From: Endomychus coccineus
Taxonomy: Eukaryota; Arthropoda; Insecta; Coleoptera; Endomychidae
DNA length: 64,000 nt
Assembly: GCA_958510875.1 (NCBI GenBank)
Contig: OY294068.1
Span: 21,742,297-21,806,296, forward strand
Reading direction: 5' to 3'
How positions within the stretch are numbered: the first letter of the stretch is position 1; each line of letters starts with the position of its first letter. The position numbers were made by a program, and so were the translations under genes. Shown here piece by piece: positions 32,500 through 41,780 of this stretch. The notes beneath the pieces were generated by a model that ran no database searches, was not told where the DNA came from, and saw only the letters and a program-made list of their open reading frames with translations.

Positions 32500-35260
32500 G
32501 CCATCTTCTGATGAACCGATGAACTATCATACTTAAATGACAATGTCAGAACAGTTAACTTCAAACCACTACATCTATGAATGAACCGATCAACCGTCAT
32601 GCATACCTGTCAACGTCAGAAATGTTAACGTCAAGGGACGACATCAATGAGGTCACAATTCAAAATATGACTGATGTTATAGCTACATCACCGCCATCTC
32701 TTAATGAACCGATGAACTATCATACTTCAATGTCAATGTCAGAACAGTTAACTTCAAATGACTACATCTATGAATGAACCGATCAACCGTCATGCGTACC
32801 TGTCAACGTCAAAGGACGACATCTATGAGGTCACAATTCAAAATATGACTGATGTTACAGCTACATCACCGCCATCTCTTAATGAACCGATGAACTATCA
32901 TAGCTGGATGTCAATGTCAGAACAGTTAACGTCAAAGGACGACATCTATGAGACTCCAATTCAAAATGTTACCGATGTTGTAGCCTATATCGCCATCTAT
33001 TACTAAACCGATGAACTATCATAGCTGAATGTCAATGTCAGAATAGTTAATGTCAAAGGACGACATCTATGAGGTATTTTGTTAATGTTTTCGAGCGGGA
33101 AGTTCCACCTCAATTTGAAAAAACGATATATTAATGAACTATCATAGCTTGATGTCCATGTCAGAACAGCTAACGTCAAAGGACGACATCTATGAGATGG
33201 TTTGCTGATGTTTGCGGGAGGAATTTCAAAAATTTGACTCATGTTGTAGCTATACTGTCATTTATTATTGAACCACACCGTAATTCCAAAAATAATGAAC
33301 TTCTATGAGGTATCTTGTTAATGTTTTTGAGCGGGAAATTTATGAACCGATGAACTATCATGGCTGGATGTCAATGTCAGAACAGTTAACGTCAAAGGAC
33401 GACATCTATGAGACTCCAATTCAAAATGTTACCGATGTTGTAGCCTATATCGCCATCTAATAATAAACCGATGAACCATCATAGATGAATGTCAATGTCA
33501 GAACAGTTAACGTCAAAGGACGACATCTATGAGGTATTTTGTCAATGTTTTTGCGCGGGAAGTTTCATCTCAATTCAAAAAACGATATATTAATGAACTA
33601 TCATAGCTTGATGTCCATGTCAGAACAGCTAACGTCAAAGGACGACATCTATGAGGTGTTTCGCTGATAATTGCGCGAGGAATTTCAAAAATTTAGCTCA
33701 TGTTGTAGCTATACTGTCATTTATTATTGAACCACACCGTAATTCCAAAAATGATGAACTTTTAAAATAACCTACAAATTTCCTCAACGTTAAATGATTA
33801 CTTACGTATATGAAATTATTACACCAGAAACCACATTGAGTATATGAGAACACGTGGAAGCAATTAATTTTGTATACACCTGCGTCATCACATTCAGTTT
33901 ATACGAGAATAACAGAGCGTATAAATGAGTACAATGGGACTCACTCATTAGGTAAACTATGAAATTCGGTGTCATGGCGGCTATCGCAGGAATTTCAAAC
34001 GAGGTGTCTGTTACGTAGATCTTCAAGGAGGTGTCATGGCGTCTGTCACGTGAACTGTCATGGCGGTTATCGCGGGAATTTAAAACGAGGTGTCTGTTTC
34101 GTGAATCTTCAACGAGGTGTCGTGGCGTATTTCACGTGGGTCTTAAACAGAATAGAACTTTTTCTAGAACCTAAATTACACAAAACAATACCAAATTGAG
34201 AGGTGTAATAGCTACAGCTGCAGCACTATCAACCGTCATGCATACCTGTAAACGTCAGAAATGTTAACGTCAAAAGACGACATCTATGAGGTACTTATGT
34301 AATGTTTGCGTGGGAAATTTATGAATCGATGACTATCATGGCTGGATGTCAATGTTAGAACAGTTAACGTCAAAGGATGACATCTATGAGACTCCAATTC
34401 AAAATATTACTGATGTTGTAGCTATATCGCCATCTTTTAATAAACCGACGAACTATCACACCTGAATGTCAATGTTAGAACAGTTAACATCAAAGGATGA
34501 CATCTATGAGATATATTGTTAATGTTTTTGCGCGGGAAGTCCCATCTCAATTCAAAATATGATCTATTAGTGAACCGGTGAACTATCATGACTGGATGTC
34601 AATCTCAGAACAGTTAACGTCAAAGGACATCATCTATGAGACCCCAATTCAAAATATTACTATATCGCCATGTATTAATAAACTGATGAACTATCACACC
34701 TGAATGTCAATGTTAGAACAGTTAACGTCAAAGGACGACATCTATGAGATATTTTGTTAATGTTTTTGCGCGGTAAGTCCCATTTCAATTCAAAATATGA
34801 TCTATTAGTGAACCGGTGATATATCATGACTAAATGTAAATCTCAGAACAGTTAACGTCAAAGGACAACATCTATGAGACCCCAATTCAAAATATTACTA
34901 TATCGCCACATATTGATAAACCGATGAACTATCACAACTGAATGTCAATGTCAGAACAGTTAACGTCAAAGGACGATATCTATGAGGTATTTTGTTAAAG
35001 GTTTTGTGCGGGAAGTTGCATCTCGATTCAAAATATGATCTATTAATGAACCGATGAACTGTCATAGCTGAATGTCAATGTCAGAACAGTAAACGTAAGA
35101 GGACGACATCTATGAGACCCCAATTCAAAATATTACTGATTCTGTAGATATATCACCATCTATTATTAAACCGATGAACTATCATAGTTAAATATCAATT
35201 TCGGAACAGCTAACATCAAGGACGACATCTATGAGGTGTTTTGGTAACGTTTTGTCTGGA
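32500..35260. repeat. Long degenerate minisatellite (left arm)
   Basis: About twenty copies of a core near GTCAGAACAGTTAACGTCAA, usually followed by AGGACGACATCTATGAGG, recur every ~110-200 bp. They are interleaved with AACCGATGAACTATCAT and TCAAAATATKACTGATGTTG blocks. Short open frames here are by-products of the repeat. A sub-cluster at 33970-34140 has a different unit (GTCATGGCGG / AACGAGGTGTCTG). No gene is present. Confidence 0.85.
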
Positions 35261-35921
35261 AATCACTCTCAAAATTGAAAATTGTCACTTATATTGTAGC
35301 TATATTGTCGTTCCTTAATACCACACCCTAATCTCAAGATAATGAACCAGCAAAATAACCTAGAAATGTCTACTTACATATATGAAGTGTTTACACCAAA
35401 AGCACATTAAGTATTAAGTATTCATTTCTACATGCACCTGCGTCATCACATTCACTTTATACTGATTATGAGAACGACAACAGTCGTACAATGAGAGGAA
35501 TTCATTAAGTAAACAAATGACAATGAGTGAATCATTTTTACTGCACACAATCTGTTGAATTTCGTTTAGGACTGAATGCGAAAATATTAAATTTGATTGT
35601 ACATATCGATAGTTTGATTAACATTCTAATAATGCATCCCAAACGTTATTTCGTTTATATTGGTTCACACAACATTTGAACGCGTATATTGTTCAAGTGC
35701 TTGGAATTGAAAATTCGAATTTTTGGAGCTTAAGTAATAAGAAATCTAAGCTATGGTGTTTATACTAGCGTGTGTATTGAAATCAAACTTTTGAGAATAT
35801 CAATGAAATCATACAATTCCAGCAGCCCGAAGGTTCGTTTGCAATTTTACGAATGATGATGAACGATGAAAATGAATATTTTAACTTTTCTTTATAACTT
35901 AGGTATTGACGTGACGTATAA
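35261..35921. other. Arm spacer, no gene (mirrored at 45086-45747)
   Basis: AT-rich sequence between the minisatellite and the upstream module of the protease remnant. Nothing is recognised in either copy. Confidence 0.5.
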
Positions 35922-35972
35922 AACTCAGAATAATTCGGAACGATTGATTTTTATTGTTATCCACGATTATCA
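35922..35972 (+). promoter_or_regulatory. Recurrent upstream module, copy before left protease remnant
   Basis: An ACTCAGAATAATTCGGAACG block continues into ATTGATTTTTATTGTTATCC and ACGATTATCAA. The same block, in the same orientation relative to the genes, lies upstream of gene A in both arms and of the protease remnant in the other arm (45035-45085). Two more copies lie inverted in the centre. Recurrence outside coding DNA suggests a shared promoter or other cis element. Confidence 0.45.
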
Positions 35973-36130
35973 ACCTATATCTAAATCAGTTCGAGATGCA
36001 GACTTTTCAATTTATCGATATTTCGAAAACCCACATTTCGCTTAAAATATACATAGCAGTATATTATAGAAACTTTGTTAAAGATCACATGTTATATAAA
36101 AATCGAATGATTCGAGATGTAGACTCATGA

Positions 36131-36219
36131 GCTCTAGAAGCCTTAGGATCAGTTGCAAGAGGTGCAAGTGCTATCGAAAATACGGTGGTTAACCAGCTAA
36201 AAACAACGGAACGCATTGG
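36131..36219 (+). pseudogene. Fragment resembling a Polinton minor structural protein (left)
   Basis: A short frame with A-L-G-S-V-A-R-G-A-S-A-I followed by a Lys/Gln-containing helix resembles the hydrophobic-glycine plus coiled segment of small structural proteins encoded by Polintons. Only ~29 codons remain, after a stop at 36128. It overlaps the protease remnant in another frame. The mirror copy is at 44788-44876. The assignment rests on a short motif. Confidence 0.3.
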
Positions 36220-36422
36220 GTAGCGTTCAGAAAAAAATCGATAACGATGTGGAATATTTTGATTGTTTTGGAAATTTGAAGCCACCAAAGGAACTCGTTC
36301 GATATTTGGGTGGGAACGTTAGGATTTTCTACAATAACAACACCTATCAGAACTATAATCAAGTGATATGTGAACAGTTGTGCGTGAACTTTCTCACCGA
36401 AATTGTCGAAAGTATCAATTAA
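36202..36422 (+). pseudogene. Adenovirus-type cysteine protease remnant (left arm)
   Basis: The fragment begins with G-T-H-W-V-A-F, carrying the catalytic His. It slips frame in a run of seven A (36231-36237), then continues with V-E-Y-F-D-C-F-G (acidic residue region), a L-K-P-P-K-E-L segment and ends Q-V-I-C-E-Q-L-C-V-N-F-L with the catalytic Cys. The usual Gly after that Cys is Glu. The N-terminal part is missing. In Polintons this enzyme (PRO) processes capsid proteins, and it marks the element as Polinton-derived. Both arms carry the same breaks, so the damage predates or was copied between the arms. Confidence 0.7.
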
Positions 36423-36466
36423 ACCTTAGTCAGTCTATATCGAAACATCAAGCGAATCGCATCATC

Positions 36467-36944
36467 ATGAGAATCGCATTAGTTGACATTCAGGGGTTCT
36501 TCATTGACGATGCCTTCCATTCAAAAGAAATGTGTATACAAATTGGATTCAAACGTCATTATTCCTTATTCAAACCGCACACATCTTATTCATCGCTGAA
36601 TGCAAAGGAGCGAAAGTCCGTATGGTATTTACAAAAGTCTTATCATGGACTCGATTATGCATCTGGAAATGTGGATTAATAAATAATATTCTTAAATCGA
36701 TTCAACTATGTGCAGACGACTATATTTATGTTCGTGGTCAGCAAAAAGCAGAGTTTTTGAGAAGGAAGTGTATAGAATTGGATATTTTCCCACACATCGT
36801 AGATGTTCACAGTTTCGATGGTACTAAAAGTGAAACGGGGAAATTCGAGCAAACAATTTGACCTGTCTGAATCATCGTAATGACGGTGGTAAATACATGT
36901 GTGCAGTTCAACATGTGGATAAATGACAGCAGTGGTTTCTGAAT
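36467..36944 (+). pseudogene. Broken paralogue of gene B, 'DIQ' family (left)
   Basis: It starts M-R-I-A-L-V-D-I-Q-G-F-F and shares with gene B the order D-I-Q-x-F, K-E, F-K-P, Y-H-G-L, Y-V-R-G-x-x-K-A-E-F-L and a terminal C-x2-H...M-C block. Frame is lost after S-G-N-V-D (stop near 36677) and again near 36850; the rest is readable in other frames. It lies 45 bp after the protease remnant on the same strand. Function is unknown. Confidence 0.65.
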
Positions 36945-37242
36945 GTAATACTACCTAAATTATATGTATTTTCTGAAATAAATATCATTATTACACCTAT
37001 CTCCTTTATATAATTATTTATTCAGATGGTAAATAGCTTTGTTTACATTTTTAACAAACCTTTTCAATATTAATACTGATAAAGAAGATAAAATAGCATA
37101 CAAAATTGCTAAAAGATATAAGATGTGGTAAACATGATTGCCATTCAGCGATATGCTCCATCACTTCGATCATGGAATAAGAGTTTGAGTTTATAATGTA
37201 TGATTGTCTTGTGGAATGTTAAACGTGAATACCTCCAATTGA
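36945..37242. other. Arm spacer between convergent genes (mirrored at 43762-44062)
   Basis: AT-rich spacer between the broken + paralogue and the - frame D. AATAAA-like signals occur near both ends, as expected of convergent 3' ends. Confidence 0.4.
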
Positions 37243-37482
37243 TTATCGTTGATTTATTGTAAAATTCATTGGGTAAGGTAACTCTCCCCCACAAAATTTG
37301 TTTTTAACACCCCCACTCTCATCATCCTCACTATTTACACTTAATTTGTTCAGCAGTCTTATAATTTTAATTTTATCTGCGTAATAATTCAAGTCTCTTC
37401 TTAGTTTATGAACTTTTTCCACGAATTCGCAAAGTCTGCGTGAGTATTCTTCGAACGATATATTTGTAGACTTACTAGATAT
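37243..37482 (-). pseudogene. Frame D, ATG followed directly by a stop (left)
   Basis: Eighty codons stay open on the - strand downstream of gene B. They encode a helical, charged segment (E-E-Y-S-R-R-L-C-E-F-V-E-K-V-H-K-L-R-R-D) and a Gly/Glu-containing tail. The only in-frame ATG is immediately followed by TAG, so translation from it fails. Alternatives are a non-AUG start, a spliced-in exon or a gene killed by one base change. The same ATG-TAG occurs in the other arm. Confidence 0.4.
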
Positions 37483-37495
37483 CTACATTATTATT

Positions 37496-37987
37496 TTAAG
37501 AGTCACAGTCCTTCGTAAGAAATTCGAATAACTTCCAACTATTCGCACTAGAACACATAGGATTCACACTATTGGGGTGATGTAGACAGATAAATTCACA
37601 ATTTCCTCGCTCTAATTTTGGACATTTACCTTTCAAATTCACCACTTCTACTCGATCTAAGCCCAATTTTTGGAACGCCCCCCATAGAAACTTAGCTTTT
37701 ATCTTCCCACATACATAAACAGTAGCATTCGGATCGATATTTTCCTTCAAAATTTCATACAATTCATCATATTCCTGATAGCCTGAGTTCCATGGAATCC
37801 CGTGATATTTTTCACAATGAAATATTTTCTTCATTTGCCTCGCGGATAGTTGATCCATCGATTTTGGTGGTTTGAATAGAAAATATTTCTCCAACCTTTT
37901 CTCACAGTCCAACAAAGAGAGTTCCTTGATATTATATACGTTTGAAGAAATCGGGAAACTTTGAATATCAAGCACTATAGTTGACAT
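37496..37987 (-). CDS. Gene B, unknown 163-residue protein (left arm)
   Basis: An intact frame starts M-S-T-I-V-L-D-I-Q-S-F and ends K-D-C-D-S. Features: an N-terminal beta-like hydrophobic strand with D-I-Q, K-E near residue 20, F-K-P-P near 38, Y-H-G-I-P-W-x-S-G-Y in the middle, Y-V-C-G-K-I-K-A-K-F-L near 95, N-L-K-G-K-C-P-K-L and a C-terminal C-L-H-H...M-C cluster that could bind a metal. The fold pattern (Asp on a first strand, conserved Lys and Glu) recalls small nuclease-like proteins, but I cannot name the family. It follows gene A on the same strand after only 50 bp, suggesting joint expression. The right-arm copy differs at two residues near the start. Confidence 0.75.
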   Translation of the reverse strand: MSTIVLDIQSFPISSNVYNIKELSLLDCEKRLEKYFLFKPPKSMDQLSARQMKKIFHCEKYHGIPWNSGYQEYDELYEILKENIDPNATVYVCGKIKAKFLWGAFQKLGLDRVEVVNLKGKCPKLERGNCEFICLHHPNSVNPMCSSANSWKLFEFLTKDCDS

Positions 37988-38037
37988 TTCAAACTAGAAT
38001 GATAAACTATTCAAATATCTAGTTGCTTATGCGTGGA

Positions 38038-38709
38038 TCATTGACATATTTCTTTGATGTTATCGAAATTTCGAAAGAGTACGTCGAAGCACAAAATTTG
38101 TAGTGATGTTGGACTTATTCTATAGTTGACGTCATTGACCTCCCCTCCTATCTCAGAAAACATTTGAAACATCTTAAAGGTGTAAGAATTTGAAGTGTCT
38201 CTTCGAATGCTGCCCATGTCCATTATCTCACATCGGTATGGTAGTAGTGCGATTCGATAAAAATCGACACCCATATCATGTAGCACTCTAAAACAATCAA
38301 GTATATACGATCCTGGTTTCGGAACGATACCCGAAATTTGATGCAATATGATTTTTCTCATTCTTCTATGTTTATATTTGAACTGACCTTCTATATTCAT
38401 ATCGATTATCTTCCAATCTTCTGGAGGGGGAGGATCGAAATCTCCTCCGAAATAGAAAATATCAGCATACGCCCAATCGGTCGAGGCCCCCACAAGGAAA
38501 GTTACGAATTCTCCAGCGATTATCCAATTTTTGGATGGTAATTGTAATTCTTCGAGGATTTTCATCAAATTCGGCGGACATACGCTTATTACGAATTTCT
38601 TCGCATCGTACACGGTGGTAAGCACACTATGAATAAAACTGTTGTATAATCGAGGAGACATTATTACGAACTGATTCGATTTAGTTGAAGCAGTCACACA
38701 CAACAACAC
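38038..38709 (-). CDS. Gene A, unknown 223-residue protein (left arm)
   Basis: An intact frame. The start may be the ATG at 38709 or, more likely, the internal Met of M-S-P-R-L-Y-N-S-F seventeen codons in. A central segment, I-I-A-G-E-F-V-T-F-L-V-G-A, is followed by A-D-I-F-Y-F, a G/A-x-F strand then D-I-F arrangement loosely like nucleotidyltransferase-fold proteins. Then come a D-P-P-P-P-E-D-W loop, a basic R-R-M-R-K region, and Y-I-L-D-C-F-R-V-L near 155. The nucleotidyltransferase resemblance is weak and the usual paired Asp is not clear, so function stays unknown. It is paired with gene B downstream and preceded by a hairpin and the shared module. Confidence 0.72.
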   Translation of the reverse strand: MLLCVTASTKSNQFVIMSPRLYNSFIHSVLTTVYDAKKFVISVCPPNLMKILEELQLPSKNWIIAGEFVTFLVGASTDWAYADIFYFGGDFDPPPPEDWKIIDMNIEGQFKYKHRRMRKIILHQISGIVPKPGSYILDCFRVLHDMGVDFYRIALLPYRCEIMDMGSIRRDTSNSYTFKMFQMFSEIGGEVNDVNYRISPTSLQILCFDVLFRNFDNIKEICQ

Positions 38710-38765
38710 ACTCCATCATACTCTGCGCTATTGACTTTTTCAACCCAAAATATACAATCAAAACT

Positions 38766-38899
38766 AAATGGTATTCTTGCGGGTGAGAGATAAGAGGTCG
38801 ATCGAACTGGTAAGTATACATCTAAAATCGTGAAATCATGAACATTCTCAGACGCGGGTTCGGATCCCTCTGCATCTTTCTCACCAAAGAATACCATTT
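38766..38899. repeat. Imperfect ~35-bp inverted repeat upstream of gene A (left)
   Basis: AAATGGTATTCTTGCGGGTG followed by AGAGATAAGAGG pairs, with several bulges, with the complement of CCTCTGCATCTTTCTCACC and AAAGAATACCATTT about 60 nt away. The structure lies between the upstream module and gene A. A GGTTCGGATCC inside it mimics a tRNA B box, but no tRNA fold results. It may be a regulatory hairpin or a small foldback. Confidence 0.55.
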
Positions 38900-38915
38900 T
38901 TAATCGAACGCGCTA

Positions 38916-39226
38916 ATTCATTTGACTATATGATGGATTGAAGACCTGCGTGACAGACACCTCGGCAGGTGATAGCCGTCATGACACCTCGTCATATTTT
39001 TATGATATTCGATGTGGTTAGAGTCCTGCGCGAACCTTCACACCAACAATCTCTCTGAATCATTCTTCGCAAAATTGTGTCGAACAAACATAACAAAATC
39101 GCAATCATGCGAACCTTCACACCAATAATCTCTCTGAAAATCATCGATATTCTGAAGATGAAATTAGGTGAATTCCTCACAAGTTGATTTCGATCCTACA
39201 CCCGTAGCAATTGACTTAAATAATGA
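38916..39226. other. ~310-bp block present only in the left arm
   Basis: It separates the AACGCGCT after the hairpin from the AATAGTGGAAAACG module; in the right arm these are joined by four bases. The block contains a direct repeat, GCGAACCTTCACACCAAYAA, about 70 bp apart, and GTGACAGACACCTCG-like segments related to the minisatellite sub-cluster at 34.0 kb. It has no ORF. Confidence 0.7.
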
Positions 39227-39227
39227 T

Positions 39228-39283
39228 TAACAATAGTGGAAAACGATAAAAATCAATCGTTTCGAATTATTCTGAGTTTTTAT
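39228..39283 (-). promoter_or_regulatory. Recurrent upstream module, copy before left gene A
   Basis: On the - strand it reads ACTCAGAATAATTCGAAACG, then ATTGATTTTTATCGTTTTCC and ACTATTGTTAA. It lies about 520 bp upstream of gene A, partly because of the extra block unique to this arm. Confidence 0.45.
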
Positions 39284-39285
39284 TC

Positions 39286-40141
39286 AAATACCTGAATAAA
39301 ACAAATGCATTACTTGAGTAATTATAGTAGTATAGATTATTATGCTACTCAGAAATTATGAAGCTTGAATGGAATTTGGATTGTTCAAGTTTGTTAGCTG
39401 AGCTCAGTGGTATAGGTGAGTCGATCAAATGTAATTTAGAATGAATGACCTCATAGAACAGTATTACGTGTAAGGATCTAAACCACTCCACTAGGTCTCA
39501 GGATCATTTTCTTAATGGTTCGAAAGTTGACGAGTATAGATCTAAATGAGTAAAATACCATTCACTTTATTTTCTAAAATGTTCTTCTTTATTTTCTGGT
39601 GAAAACGTATTTTAGGTACACATTTTGAGAGCTCTAAAACTATTTCTTGCAGTTTTCACTCCTGTGGTATTAGAATAATCAGTCATATCACCCAAAACAT
39701 GATTGAATTGAATCAATATAATATTTTTATATACATAAAATAGTAACATATTATCTATACTTAAAATGTCTTTCTCTTTTCAGATTAAGTCCGTAGGTGT
39801 AGTTTTATTTATGTAGAAGTAGCTAGTGTACATATAAAATAATTAAAAATAAATTTTATATTTTATTTACTTGAATCTTATAGTTAACTATAATTCATAT
39901 TACCAAATAAAATTCTTTCTCTAAAACATAAATTCATTCTGATACACCCCTGTTTAACAAATGTACAACGACCTGATGTGAGGAATGTGCCTGTCAACAA
40001 TTATTATAGATACATCAATGTTCCATCATGTGCGGGAGATAAATATAAATAATTTACACACTATGCTGACTTATAATTTCTGAGTAGCATAATACTCTAT
40101 ACTACTATAATTACTCAAGTAATGCATTTGTTTTATTCATA
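39286..40141. other. Central single-copy part with short inverted repeat
   Basis: AT-rich, without a gene. Its ends form an inverted pair of about 65 bp (39297-39362 and 40072-40142), including AAATGCATTACTTGAGTAAT and its complement. It may be a minor foldback nested in the element's centre. Confidence 0.55.
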
Positions 40142-40199
40142 GATTGATTTAAATAATTATTAACAATCGTGGATTACGATAAAAATCAATCGTTTCGAT
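40142..40199 (-). promoter_or_regulatory. Recurrent module, central copy 1
   Basis: The - strand reads ATCGAAACGATTGATTTTTA then TCGTAATCCACGATTGTTAA. It is oriented away from the zinc-finger repeats, so its role here is unclear. It is duplicated at 40851-40908 with the 709-bp tandem duplication. Confidence 0.4.
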
Positions 40200-40539
40200 A
40201 CTTCATTTCATATTTAAAAACATATATTGAGCAAAATGAACAGTTTGAAATATTGTAGATTTTGAGATCAGTAGGCTATCGAAATATCGACAAATTCACA
40301 TCGAACTATAATAGAAAACGACCTGCGCGAGGTTAAATGAATATTTTGTAGGTGAAGCTCCAACTAAATCGAGAAAAATCAATCAGTTGCAATAAAATGT
40401 TCTCCAAAGATAGTGTTAGATCTGATTTTAGAAGAGTTCGAAATGTCTGCAAATGCATGAAAAATCCCCATCAATTTGGGAGGGTCTTTGAAAAATAGGG
40501 TAACACCATATCAGATTGTCATTAGTTAATCATCAAATA

Positions 40540-41780
40540 TCATGCACGTTTGCGGGCAAAGTCAAAGGGAATTTTCGAGAGCAATACAAACGTTTTTCTT
40601 GGGAGGGTCCAAACGTTCTTTGGGAGGATCCAATCGTTATTGGGAGGGTCTTTGAAAACAGGGTAACACTATATCACAATGTCATTAGTTGATCATCAAC
40701 CACCATGCACGTTTGCGGGTACATCAATGTTCCATCATGTGCGGGAGATAAATATAAATAATTTACACACTATGCTGACTTATAATTTCTGAGTAGCATA
40801 ATACTCTATACTACTATAATTACCCAAGAATGCATTTGTTTTATTCATAGATTGATTTAAATAATTATTAACAATCGTGAATTACGATAAAAATCAATCG
40901 TTTCGATACTTCATTTCATATTTAAAAACATATATTGAGCAAAATGAACAGTTTGAAATATTGTAGATTTTGAGATCAGTAGGCTTTCGAAATATCGACA
41001 AATTCACATCGAACTGTAATAAAAAACGACCTGCGCGAGGTTAAATGAATATTTTGTAGGTGAAGCTCCAACTAAATCGAGAAAAATCAATCAGTTGCAA
41101 TAAAATGTTCTCCAAAGATAGTGTTAGATCTGATTTTAGAAGAGTTCGAAATGTCTGCAATGCATGAAAATCCCCATCAATTTGGGAGGGTCTTTGAAAA
41201 ATAGGGTAACACCATATCAGATTGTCATTAGTTAATCATCAAATATCATGCACGTTTGCGGGCAAAGTCAAAGGGAATTTTCGAGAGCAATACAAACGTT
41301 TTTCTTGGGAGGGTCCAAACGTTCTTTGGGAGGATCCAATCGTTATTGGGAGGGTCTTCGAAAACAGGGTAACACTATATCACAATGTCATTAGTTGATC
41401 ATCAACCACCATGCACGTTTGCGGGCAATGTCAAAGGGAATTTTCGAGAGCAATACAAACGTTTTTCTTGGGAGGGTCCAAACGTTCTTTGGGAGGATCC
41501 AATCGTTATTGGGAGGGTCTTTGAAAAACAGGGTAACACCATATCAGATTGTCATTAGTTAATCATCAAATATCATGCACGTTTGCGGGCAAAGTAAAAG
41601 GGAATTTTCGAGAGCAATACAAACGTTTTTCTTGGGAGGGTCCAAACGTTCTTTGGGAGGATCCAATCGTTATTGGGAGGGTCTTTGAAAACAGCCATAT
41701 CACAATGTCATTAGTTGATCATCAACCACCATGCACGTTTGCGGGCAATGTCGAAGGGAATTTTCGAGAGCAAATGCGCT
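40540..41780 (+). repeat. Minisatellite built from the start of the zinc-finger ORF
   Basis: Units of about 155-163 bp (starting near 41263, 41425, 41588 and 41742; also within the 709-bp blocks near 40556) each contain an ATG followed by codons for H-V-C-G-Q and R-E-F-S-R-A, the first knuckle of the downstream C2H2 protein. In several units the second zinc-binding Cys reads Ser (AGT for TGT). A GGGAGGGTC-rich segment and a GTCATTAGTTRATCATCAA segment complete the unit. Only the last unit runs into a full zinc-finger frame. Confidence 0.8.
40851..40908 (-). promoter_or_regulatory. Recurrent module, central copy 2
   Basis: Second copy, carried by the ~709-bp direct duplication of the centre; it differs from copy 1 by single bases. 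Confidence 0.4.

Larger units (their letters stand above)
31994..39285. repeat. Left arm of the giant inverted repeat
   Basis: The arm pairs with 42026-49014. In coordinate terms position x corresponds to about 81004-81008 minus x along most of the arm, so only a few single-base indels separate the copies. A block of about 310 bp near the inner end (38916-39226) has no partner in the other arm. Confidence 0.9.
40011..41425. repeat. Tandem direct duplication, ~709 bp x2
   Basis: The block starting TACATCAATGTTCCATCATG at 40011 recurs at 40720 and runs, nearly unchanged, to about 41425. Each copy carries one regulatory-like module and ends in zinc-finger-start minisatellite units. Confidence 0.85.

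Noticed and set aside
32577..34199. Several 60-82 codon frames in the minisatellite (and mirror copies)
   Set aside because: They repeat the same peptide because the DNA repeats; no independent sign of coding.
38780..38890. tRNA gene in each arm
   Set aside because: A B-box-like GGTTCGGATCC and GGTGAGA/TCTCACC pairing are present, but the T-arm is not adjacent to the acceptor stem; the region folds as a longer simple hairpin.
38694..38897. 67-82 codon frame overlapping the hairpin upstream of gene A (also 42062-42310)
   Set aside because: It spans both sides of the inverted repeat and the start of gene A in another frame; its openness is a by-product.
40011..41780. CRISPR-like array from regularly spaced repeats
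   Set aside because: Units are long, contiguous and eukaryotic, without unique spacers.
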